A stretch of 64,000 nt of DNA from the NCBI RefSeq assembly GCF_001487165.1, contig NZ_LN913006.1, forward strand, positions 468,545-532,544. Direction: 5' to 3'. Source of the stretch: Blautia massiliensis (ex Durand et al. 2017). Lineage in GTDB: Bacteria; Bacillota; Clostridia; Lachnospirales; Lachnospiraceae. A program made the position numbers and the translations under genes. Below are positions 54,673 through 62,623 of the stretch, piece after piece (position 1 is the stretch's first letter; each line of letters opens with the position of its first letter). The notes under the pieces are model-generated. The model saw only the letters and a program-made list of their open reading frames with translations. It had not been told where the DNA came from and searched no databases.

Positions 54673-55707
54673 ATGAAGTATATCGAATTTGATGAATCCA
54701 GACCAATGGACCTGGTGCTCCTTGGAAGAGTTGCCATTGATTTTAATCCTGCTTACAACGATCAGGTAAAGGAGGAGTTCAAACCCCTGAAGAAGGTACA
54801 TATGTTTGAGAAATTTGTAGGAGGATCTCCTGCAAACATCGCTGTAGGTGTTACCAAGCATGGCCTGAAAGCAGGATTTATCGGAAAGGTTTCGGATGAT
54901 CAGTTCGGTGAGTATGTTGTAGATTATTTTGATGAGAGAGGAATCGATACCTCACAGATCACAAAATGTACAAACGGAGAGAAGCTGGGACTTACCTTTA
55001 CCGAGATGCTTTCTCCAAAGGAAAGCAGTATCCTCATGTATCGTAACCGTATCGCAGATCTGCAGCTTCATGTAGACGACATCCACGAGGATTATATCAA
55101 AAATGCAAAAGCGATCCTCATTTCCGGAACTGCTCTCGCAGAGAGCCCTTCCAGAGAAGCAGCGATCAAAGCGGTTATGCTTGCTAAGAAAGTAAACACA
55201 AAGATCATTTTTGATATTGATTACAGAGAGTACAACTGGAAGAATGCAGATGAGATTTCCATCTACTATTCCATCGTAGCTAAGGAAGCTGACATCATCA
55301 TGGGCTCCAGAGAAGAGTTTGACCTTACAGAGAAACTGATCAAAGAAGGCATGACTGATGAGGAGAGTGCAGCTTACTGGCAGGCAAAAAATGCAAAGAT
55401 CGTTGTCATCAAACACGGTATGAAGGGTTCCACAGCCTACACAGTTGATGGACAGAAGTTCAGCATCAAGCCATTCCCGGTTGAGGCAAGAAAAGGCTTC
55501 GGCGGCGGCGACGGATACGGCTCCGGATTCCTGTATGGACTGTATCAGGGCTGGGAGATCATTGACTGCCTGGAGTTTGGTTCTGCTGAGGCATCCATGA
55601 TGGTTAAGAGCAACAACTGCTCCGATTCCCTTCCGGGACCGGATGAGGTTCATGCATTTATTAAAGATGAAAAAGAAAAATTCGGCGAAATGATCGCAAG
55701 AGTATAA
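54673..55707 (+). CDS. iolC: 5-dehydro-2-deoxygluconokinase
   Basis: A PfkB-family kinase phosphorylating 5-dehydro-2-deoxy-D-gluconate in myo-inositol breakdown, 344 residues. The N-terminal sugar-binding GRVAIDFNPAYNDQ and GGSPANIAVGVTKHGLKAGF are typical of IolC, and the anion-hole/catalytic-base motif reads GGGDGYGSGF in place of the common GAGDxF. GGAGG precedes the ATG. It starts the iolC-iolD-iolB run and overlaps none of them. Confidence 0.93.
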   Translation: MKYIEFDESRPMDLVLLGRVAIDFNPAYNDQVKEEFKPLKKVHMFEKFVGGSPANIAVGVTKHGLKAGFIGKVSDDQFGEYVVDYFDERGIDTSQITKCTNGEKLGLTFTEMLSPKESSILMYRNRIADLQLHVDDIHEDYIKNAKAILISGTALAESPSREAAIKAVMLAKKVNTKIIFDIDYREYNWKNADEISIYYSIVAKEADIIMGSREEFDLTEKLIKEGMTDEESAAYWQAKNAKIVVIKHGMKGSTAYTVDGQKFSIKPFPVEARKGFGGGDGYGSGFLYGLYQGWEIIDCLEFGSAEASMMVKSNNCSDSLPGPDEVHAFIKDEKEKFGEMIARV

Positions 55708-55725
55708 AGAAAAGGAGTGGAAAAA

Positions 55726-57657
55726 ATGTCAAAGACAGTAAGAATGACAACTGCACAGGCAATTGTAAAATTTCTGGATAATCAGTATGTTTCCATGGAC
55801 GGAGTGGAGACAAAATTCGTAGAAGGATTTTTCACGATCTTCGGACACGGTATTGCTGTAGGACTTGGCGAGGCACTGGATACCAATCCGGGGCAGCTGA
55901 AGGTTCTTCAGGGAAGAAATGAGCAGGGCATGTGCCACGTTGCAACCGCTTTTGCAAAACAGAGCAACCGCAAAAAAATCATTGCATGCGCTTCCTCCAT
56001 CGGACCTGGAGCTGCAAACATGGTAACAGCATGTGCAACAGCAACTGTAAATAATATTCCGCTTCTTGTATTCCCGGCAGATACTTTTGCATCTCGCCAG
56101 CCTGACCCGGTTCTCCAGCAGCTGGAGCAGAGCAGCAGCCTTGCCATCAGTACGAACGATGCATTCAAACCAGTCTGCAAATACTGGGATAGGATCACAA
56201 GACCGGAGATGGTCATGACCGCTCTGATCAATGCAATGAGAGTTCTTACAGATCCGGCTGAAACAGGTGCATGCTGCATCGCACTTTGCCAGGATGTTGA
56301 GGGTGAGTCCTTTGACTTCCCGGAGTACTTCTTCAAGAAGAGAGTGCACAGGATCACAAGACCGGTTGCAGTAGAGGAAGAGCTTGAGGATGTGGCAGAG
56401 GTCATCGCAGGAGCGAAGAAACCGCTTATCGTTGTTGGTGGTGGTGTCCGTTACTCAGAAGCTGGAGAAGCTGTTGAGAAATTCTGTGAAGAGTTCAAGA
56501 TCCCATTCGGCGAGACACAGGCCGGAAAGAGTGCCTGCCAGTCTGGCAATCCGTACTGTCTTGGCGGTATCGGTGTAACAGGAACCTACGCTTCCAACAT
56601 CATCGGTAAAGACGCAGACGTGGTAATTTCTATCGGTTCCAGAATGTCTGACTTTACAACAAGCTCCAAGCATCTGTTCCAGAATGAGGATGTTCAGTTT
56701 GTAAGTATCAACAACTGCAGATTCCACGCATACAAGATGGATGCAGTAAAAGCAGTGGGTGATGCAAAAGCTACCGTAGAAGCACTTGCAGAAAAGCTTC
56801 GTGCAAGAGGATATAAATCTGCATACACAGATGAGATCGAGAAAGCAAAAGCTGCATGGGATAAAGAGATGGAGCGCCTTGGAAGCATTGAGTACACAGG
56901 AGATGATTTTGAGCCGCTGATCAAGGCAAGAGATCCTCGTACGATCCCGGAATATGTAAAGCTTACAAATGGAAAGATCACACAGACAGCAGCACTTGCA
57001 GCCATCAACAGAACTATCGACAAAGATGCAACCATCATCACAGCAGGCGGTTCCCTTCCAAGCTGTATGCAGCGTATGTGGAGAACAGACAAACGTGGCG
57101 GATATCATGCAGAGTACGGATATTCCTGTATGGGATATGAGGTTGCCGCTACCCTCGGCGTGAAATTTGCTGAGCCGGATAATGAAGTATACTGCGTAGT
57201 TGGAGATTCCAGCTTCCAGATGCTTCACAGTGAGATCATGACTATCATGCAGGAGAGACAGAAAGTCAATATCATGGTATTCGATAACTGCGGATTTGGC
57301 TGCATCAACAACCTTGAGATGAACCACGGAATCGGAAGCCTTGCAACAGAGTTCCGTTATACAGACGGCAAGAAACCGACTGGAGATCTGATCCCTGTAG
57401 ATTATGCAAAGATCGGCGAAGGCTATGGCCTGAAGACCTATACCTGCCGTACAATCCAGGAGCTGGTAGATGCTCTGGAAGATGCCAAAAAGCAGGAGAT
57501 TGCATGCCTCTTTGATCTCAAAGTTATCCCGAAGACCATGACAGACGGATATGAGTCATGGTGGGATGTAGGAATCGCAACAACATCTGAGAAAGAAAGC
57601 GTAAGAAGGGCCTGCGAAGGAGTTATGAAAGGCCGTGAAGAGGCAAGACTGTACTAA
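55726..57657 (+). CDS. iolD: 3D-(3,5/4)-trihydroxycyclohexane-1,2-dione acylhydrolase
   Basis: A thiamine-diphosphate enzyme that opens the inositol-derived ring to 5-deoxy-glucuronate, 643 residues from ATG 55726 (after AAAGGAG). A GTG nine bases upstream is less likely. The N-terminal pyrimidine-binding domain has FTIFGHGIAVGLGEAL. The diphosphate-binding GDSSFQMLHSEIMTIMQERQ and DNCGFGCINN are in the C-terminal domain. The length matches IolD rather than acetolactate synthases (about 560). Confidence 0.95.
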   Translation: MSKTVRMTTAQAIVKFLDNQYVSMDGVETKFVEGFFTIFGHGIAVGLGEALDTNPGQLKVLQGRNEQGMCHVATAFAKQSNRKKIIACASSIGPGAANMVTACATATVNNIPLLVFPADTFASRQPDPVLQQLEQSSSLAISTNDAFKPVCKYWDRITRPEMVMTALINAMRVLTDPAETGACCIALCQDVEGESFDFPEYFFKKRVHRITRPVAVEEELEDVAEVIAGAKKPLIVVGGGVRYSEAGEAVEKFCEEFKIPFGETQAGKSACQSGNPYCLGGIGVTGTYASNIIGKDADVVISIGSRMSDFTTSSKHLFQNEDVQFVSINNCRFHAYKMDAVKAVGDAKATVEALAEKLRARGYKSAYTDEIEKAKAAWDKEMERLGSIEYTGDDFEPLIKARDPRTIPEYVKLTNGKITQTAALAAINRTIDKDATIITAGGSLPSCMQRMWRTDKRGGYHAEYGYSCMGYEVAATLGVKFAEPDNEVYCVVGDSSFQMLHSEIMTIMQERQKVNIMVFDNCGFGCINNLEMNHGIGSLATEFRYTDGKKPTGDLIPVDYAKIGEGYGLKTYTCRTIQELVDALEDAKKQEIACLFDLKVIPKTMTDGYESWWDVGIATTSEKESVRRACEGVMKGREEARLY

Positions 57658-57673
57658 TCTGGGAGGTAAGAAA

Positions 57674-58459
57674 ATGAGTAAAGTATTTGGTTATCCGGAA
57701 TATGACGAAAAAGGCGAAAAGATTCTTACAACATACGATAATGAGTACAAGGCCATGATGATGGACATCCGTGTTTACCGTATGAAGGCAGGGGAGACAA
57801 GAACATTTTTAAGAGAGGGTGAGGAGACAGCAGTTCTCCTCCTCTCCGGAAATATCACCTATAAATGGAACGGAAACGAAGCAGCAGCAACCAGAAAAGA
57901 TGTGTTCACAGAGGGACCTTGGTGCGTTCATGGATGTACAGGAACTGAGATCACAGTTGTGGCAAATGCGGAGTCACAGATCCTTGTTCAGTGCACAAAG
58001 AACGAGAAAGATTTCGGTGCAAAACTCTACAAACCGGAAGATGCTCCGTGGGGATATTCCTGCGTAGGCAAGTTCGGAAATGTTGCGAAGAGAAGAGTAA
58101 ACACCATCTTCGATCATGACATTTCACCGGAGTCCAATATGGTTCTTGGTGAGGTTCTCAATGACAGAGGAAACTGGTCCGGATACCTGCCGCACAGACA
58201 TCCGCAGCCTGAGACATACTTTTTCAAATTTGATCATCCGGAAGGGTTTGGAGCAAGCTTTGTCGGTGATCAGGTATTTAAGAGTACAGACGAGAGCTTT
58301 TCCGCAATTCCAGGAGGAGAGCTTCATCCGCAGGCAGTTGCACCTGGATATCAGATGTATACATGCTGGATGATCCGCCACATTGACGGAAATCCGTGGC
58401 TGCAGACAGACCGCTGCGAGGATGAGAGATATACCTGGCTTCATGACGCCGAGTTTTAA
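57674..58459 (+). CDS. iolB: 5-deoxy-glucuronate isomerase
   Basis: Isomerase converting 5-deoxy-glucuronate to 5-dehydro-2-deoxygluconate, the substrate of IolC. It has 261 residues from ATG 57674, which follows GGGAGGTAAG. The cupin metal-binding residues are in the conserved segment YLPHRHPQPETYFFKF, and GGELHPQAVAPGYQMYTCWM carries the C-terminal family motif. IolB, IolC and IolD therefore form consecutive steps. The 138-base gap that follows contains only small stem-loops (for example CAGCAGG/CCTGCTG). Confidence 0.94.
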   Translation: MSKVFGYPEYDEKGEKILTTYDNEYKAMMMDIRVYRMKAGETRTFLREGEETAVLLLSGNITYKWNGNEAAATRKDVFTEGPWCVHGCTGTEITVVANAESQILVQCTKNEKDFGAKLYKPEDAPWGYSCVGKFGNVAKRRVNTIFDHDISPESNMVLGEVLNDRGNWSGYLPHRHPQPETYFFKFDHPEGFGASFVGDQVFKSTDESFSAIPGGELHPQAVAPGYQMYTCWMIRHIDGNPWLQTDRCEDERYTWLHDAEF

Positions 58460-58597
58460 GGATTCGGAGATACTGATACTGGATCGTAAATAACAGGCAG
58501 CAGGAAGAGGAAAATGCTGTTGTTCGTGAGGAGCGGACAGCAGTAGACCTGCTGCTATTATGAAAAAAATTGTACTGACTGAAGGGAGATTTTGACA

Positions 58598-59749
58598 ATG
58601 GCAAGAGAATTTATTGTACCTGGAGAAATTATTTCCGGTTCCGGAGCACTGGACATGGCAGAAGGAGCACTGAAACTCCTTGGTAAAAAAGCTCTGATCG
58701 TAACCGATAAAGTAATGATCGACCTGGGAAACTGTGCAAAAGTTGAGAAGGCGCTGACAAATCAGGGCATTGAATACAGCATTTATTCTGACATCTGTGG
58801 TGAGCCAACAGATACCATGATCGAAAAAGGCTTACAGATCTATAAAGATGAGAACTGTGACTTCCTGGTAGCTCTGGGAGGCGGAAGCCCCATTGACTCC
58901 ATGAAAGCCATCGGCTCACTGGTAGTAAACGGTGGAAGCATTTCCGACTACATGGGAAAAGTGATCGATGTAAAGATGCCGCCAATGGCGGCGATCCCTA
59001 CCACAGCAGGAACGGGATCTGAGGCAACACAGTTCACGATTATCACGGATACCAAAAAAGACATCAAGATGCTTCTTAAAGGCAAAGTTCTCATGCCGGA
59101 TCTTGCCATTATCGACCCACAGTTTACTATGACTGCACCTCCAAAGATCACAGCAGCAACAGGTCTTGATGCACTTTGCCACTGTGTGGAAGCTTATACA
59201 TCCAGAAAAGCACAGACACTTTCCGATACTTTTGCAGTATCTGCAGTAAAGAGGATCTTTAAATATCTTCCGGTTGCATATAAAGACGGAAAGAATGAAG
59301 AAGCTCGTGTACAGATGTCTGTCGCTGCTCTTGAGGCAGGAATCGCATTTAACAATGCATCTGTTACCATTATCCATGGAATGAGCCGTCCGATCGGAGC
59401 ACTGTTCCATGTAGCACACGGACTTTCCAATGCCATGCTTCTGAAGGAGTGCCTTACCTTTGCGCTTCCCGGAGCATACGACAGATTCGGAGCGTTGGGA
59501 CGTGATATTGGTGTGGCGGATGCAACTGATTCTGATCAGGAAGCGGCTGAGAAATTCCTGAAAGCAGTAGAGTCACTTGTAAATGAACTGGATACTCCGA
59601 CTCTGGAGCAGTTCGGTATCAATAAAGAAGAGTTCTTCAACGTCATCGACAAAATGGCACATGATGCCATGGACAGTGGAAGTCCTCAGAATACCATGCG
59701 TGATGTAACAGAAGAGGAAGTAAAAGAAATCTACAGAAAACTCTGGTAA
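58598..59749 (+). CDS. Iron-containing alcohol dehydrogenase
   Basis: A 383-residue group III alcohol dehydrogenase. The start at 58598 follows GAAGGGAG. NAD-binding ALGGGSPIDSMKAIG and PTTAGTGSEATQF are present. The metal ligands lie in the Asp of LMPDLAIIDP, the His residues of GLDALCHCVEAY, and HGMSRPIGALFHVAHG. Its place at the end of the inositol run suggests it reduces an aldehyde such as the malonate-semialdehyde or a C3 aldehyde produced by the pathway, regenerating NAD. The exact substrate cannot be read from the sequence. Confidence 0.88.
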   Translation: MAREFIVPGEIISGSGALDMAEGALKLLGKKALIVTDKVMIDLGNCAKVEKALTNQGIEYSIYSDICGEPTDTMIEKGLQIYKDENCDFLVALGGGSPIDSMKAIGSLVVNGGSISDYMGKVIDVKMPPMAAIPTTAGTGSEATQFTIITDTKKDIKMLLKGKVLMPDLAIIDPQFTMTAPPKITAATGLDALCHCVEAYTSRKAQTLSDTFAVSAVKRIFKYLPVAYKDGKNEEARVQMSVAALEAGIAFNNASVTIIHGMSRPIGALFHVAHGLSNAMLLKECLTFALPGAYDRFGALGRDIGVADATDSDQEAAEKFLKAVESLVNELDTPTLEQFGINKEEFFNVIDKMAHDAMDSGSPQNTMRDVTEEEVKEIYRKLW

Positions 59750-59782
59750 AATGTAAATGTAAACCCTGCATTGCCAGATAGG

Positions 59783-59824
59783 AAAAGACTCCGGACCGGA
59801 GAAAAAGGCTCCGGAGTCTTTTTT
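59783..59824 (+). terminator. Terminator of the inositol run
   Basis: AAAAGACTCCGG (59783-59794) pairs with CCGGAGTCTTTT (59811-59822), with a further T run. Confidence 0.9.
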
Positions 59825-59868
59825 CCCGTGGCAAATATAGCTGCAAAAGAAAAGGAGGCATATCCCTC

Positions 59869-60816
59869 ATGAGAAAAAAGTATATCTGTATTCTGGTGGC
59901 AGTCATAGGAGTTTGCAGCCTTTCCGGATGCGGGTCTTCTGCAAAGAAAACAGAAGAAGAGCAGGTAACGATCGGTGTTGTTACAAAATCTAAAAGCAGT
60001 GAATATTGGTTGTCTGTCTGCGACGGAATGAAAGATGCAGCAGAAAAATATCATGCAGATGTGGTGATTCTGTCCCCGGATTCCGAAACAGAAGAAGAGG
60101 TTCAGAAAAATATGATCCGGGATCTTCTGAAAACCGATATCCAGGCGATGGCAGTTTCTCCTATAGATTCCTATGAATGCGAAGATTATTTAAATTTCGC
60201 AAGAGAAAAGGGGATTTCTGTATATGCCTGTGATACTCCCATAGAGGATTCAGAAATCCCTTATATTGGAATTGACAATGAAAAACTAGGCTATGAGCTG
60301 GGCGAGCAGCTTGCAAAGGCTCTGGATCATAAAGGAAAGATTGGCGTGATCGCCGGTGATTTTAAGCAGGCTGGACACCGGATGCGTGTTGCCGGATTTG
60401 AAAAATATATGGAAAAAGAGCCTGGGATCATCATTGAAATGGTTCGGAACGGATACAGCAATATGCGGGTTTCCCAGAAGGATGTGGATGAGATCCTAGT
60501 GAAGTATCCGGATCTTAACGGAATCATGACCACAAGTGCAGTGACGGCCCTGGGACTTTCAGAGGCAACTGAAGGACGGGAGATTTCTATTGTTTCCGTA
60601 GATGCTCAGGAAGATGCCTTGAAAGCGGTTCAGGATGGGCGTATCGTGGCGCTTGGCGCGCAGTCCGGTTATCAGATCGGTTATGAAACCATCCGGTATA
60701 TTGTGAAGGATCTGGAGGGAGAGGGAACAGGAGAAGATGAGATTCTGGATTCCCAGGTGCTTACCGAAGAAAATATTGATACATATATGAAGGATGACGG
60801 ACATTCTCATCCCTGA
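59869..60816 (+). CDS. Sugar-binding lipoprotein (ribose-binding type)
   Basis: A 315-residue lipoprotein with signal peptide and lipobox LSGC (cysteine at residue 24). The body is a type I periplasmic-binding fold (TIGVVTKSKSSEYWLSVCDG, MAVSPIDSYECEDY, YIGIDNEKLGYELGEQLAKA). No ABC permease or ATPase follows; instead come a secondary symporter and a sensor kinase. It may therefore act as an extracellular ligand receptor feeding the 62624 kinase, or belong to an importer elsewhere. GGAGG lies ten bases before the ATG. The last residues are DDGHSHP. Confidence 0.85.
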   Translation: MRKKYICILVAVIGVCSLSGCGSSAKKTEEEQVTIGVVTKSKSSEYWLSVCDGMKDAAEKYHADVVILSPDSETEEEVQKNMIRDLLKTDIQAMAVSPIDSYECEDYLNFAREKGISVYACDTPIEDSEIPYIGIDNEKLGYELGEQLAKALDHKGKIGVIAGDFKQAGHRMRVAGFEKYMEKEPGIIIEMVRNGYSNMRVSQKDVDEILVKYPDLNGIMTTSAVTALGLSEATEGREISIVSVDAQEDALKAVQDGRIVALGAQSGYQIGYETIRYIVKDLEGEGTGEDEILDSQVLTEENIDTYMKDDGHSHP

Positions 60817-60819
60817 TAC

Positions 60820-60852
60820 AAGCAGGTTTCCATCCGCTGCTTATTATTTTTT
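60820..60852 (+). terminator. Terminator after the lipoprotein gene
   Basis: AAGCAG (60820-60825) pairs with CTGCTT (60837-60842), followed by ATTATTTTTT. The remaining 260 bases before the symporter show no further gene; a TATGATAAT near 61032 could be part of its promoter. Confidence 0.6.
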
Positions 60853-61121
60853 ACAATCCGGCAGAGGCATTGACTGATTCGGTAAAAAGTCAGGCTGGTA
60901 TCCAAAAATAAAACACAAAACATAAAAATAGGACAAAAGAAGGATGTAGAGATATCAGAAGCAGAAAAACTTTGGTACAGATTTAACAGTCAGGTAAAAA
61001 TAATACCGAAAAAACTAAAATTTCTCATACTATGATAATCCCGTATTTTCGATAAAATAGAATCATCAAAAGGAAAGCGAAAATAAAAAAACGAAAAGAA
61101 ATGAAAGGGCGGGATAATAAG

Positions 61122-62489
61122 ATGGAGAAGAAAAAACTTTCGGTATCAACAGGGCTGTGTTATGCTGGAGGAGATGTAGGATGTAATATCGTGTTCGGAA
61201 TGATCGGAACACTGCTGACGCTGTTTTACACAGATTATGTAGGGATAAGCGCAGCAACAGTAGGACTGGTAATGTTACTTTCCAGATGCTTTGATGGATT
61301 TTCCGATCTGGTCATGGGTGTCATTGTAGAGAGAACCAATTCCAAATGGGGAAAATCAAGACCCTGGCTTCTGTGGATGAGCATTCCGTTTGCGCTGTCA
61401 GCAGTACTGCTTTTCACAGTGCCGCGTACAACAGGGATGCTTCAGTTTCTGTATCTCTTTGTAACCTATAACTTCTGTACGACCATATGCTATACAGCGA
61501 TCAATCTTCCATATGGAAGCCTTTCTTCAATGATGATCCGCGAATCATCAGAGAGAGATAAACTCAGTGTATTGAGAATGGGACTGTCACCTATCGGAAA
61601 GATCGTTGCAGCAACCTGTACACTGCCGCTTGTAAAGCTTCTTGGAAATGATCAGGCTGCATGGATCAAGGTTATGAGCGTATGGGCAGTGCTTGCACTT
61701 GCACTTCTGCTTCTCTGCTTCTTCAAATGTGAGGAAAAGGTTCAGATCGAAGCAAGAAAGAAAGATGAGAAGCTTCCGATTCCGACAATGCTGAAGGCAC
61801 TTTTTGCAAATCAGTATTTCTGGGCAGTAATGCTTCTGTGGACAGTACAGAGTGTATCCTTTACGATCACAGGAACCATTCTTCCGTACTACTGCAAATA
61901 TATTTTCAACAATGATACATGGATGTACAGCGCACTGTTCCTTACAGAGACCCTGGTTCTGGTAGTGGGAATCTTTATCTGCTCACCGTTGATCAAGAAA
62001 TTCGGAAAAAGAAATATCGCATTTGTCGGCGGATTTGTTGCACTTGTCGGCCAGATTCTGTTTTTCCTGAATCCATACAGCTTCGGCTTCATGGTTATGA
62101 GCTGTGTCACACGTGCCATCGGACTTGCTCCACTGAACGCAGTTGTATTCAGTATGGTTGGTGATGTGGTAGAGTTCGGACAGTGGAAAAACCATATCCG
62201 TCAGGAAAGTCTGATCTTTGCAGGCGGTTCCATCGGAACAAAAGTTGGCGCAGGTCTTGCCTCCGCAGTGATCACAGGTCTTTTAAGCAGTTCCGGATAT
62301 GTAAGCTCATCTGCAGGAATAACTGCACAGCCGGAAACAGCACTGGAGATGATCGTTTCTCTTTATAAATTTGGACCGATCCTCATTGCAGCAGTGATCA
62401 TTGTAACGCTTTTCGGATATAAGCTTGACAAAATGTATCCGGCGATCATGCAGGAGCTTACCGAGCGCGAGGCACACGGACAGTTATAA
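61122..62489 (+). CDS. GPH-family glycoside/pentoside/hexuronide:cation symporter
   Basis: A 455-residue secondary transporter of the MelB type with twelve helices. The family signature is LLSRCFDGFSDLVMGVIVER and WGKSRPWLLWMSIPFALSAV. The second half has the related GDVVEFGQWKNHIRQESLIF. The start at 61122 is chosen for its position after GGGCGGGA; ATG 61101 in the same frame is possible but has no ribosome site. The substrate is a sugar or glycoside, perhaps the ligand of the flanking binding lipoprotein and kinase; this is inference. Confidence 0.88.
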   Translation: MEKKKLSVSTGLCYAGGDVGCNIVFGMIGTLLTLFYTDYVGISAATVGLVMLLSRCFDGFSDLVMGVIVERTNSKWGKSRPWLLWMSIPFALSAVLLFTVPRTTGMLQFLYLFVTYNFCTTICYTAINLPYGSLSSMMIRESSERDKLSVLRMGLSPIGKIVAATCTLPLVKLLGNDQAAWIKVMSVWAVLALALLLLCFFKCEEKVQIEARKKDEKLPIPTMLKALFANQYFWAVMLLWTVQSVSFTITGTILPYYCKYIFNNDTWMYSALFLTETLVLVVGIFICSPLIKKFGKRNIAFVGGFVALVGQILFFLNPYSFGFMVMSCVTRAIGLAPLNAVVFSMVGDVVEFGQWKNHIRQESLIFAGGSIGTKVGAGLASAVITGLLSSSGYVSSSAGITAQPETALEMIVSLYKFGPILIAAVIIVTLFGYKLDKMYPAIMQELTEREAHGQL

Positions 62490-62517
62490 ACATTTTATTG
62501 TAAAACATATATTCAAC

Positions 62518-62569
62518 CGCAAACAGGAAATCAGGCAGGGGTAGGATACTCCTGCTGTTTCCTGCGTTT
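62518..62569 (+). terminator. Hairpin after the symporter gene
   Basis: CGCAAACAGGAAATCAGGCAGG pairs imperfectly with CCTGCTGTTTCCTGCG (62551-62566). The T tail is short (TTTATG), so termination may be partial. Confidence 0.5.
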
Positions 62570-62623
62570 ATGGGCATATAGCATAGAGAGGTGTATATCC
62601 GCTTTACGGAAGGGAGGAGTTCT

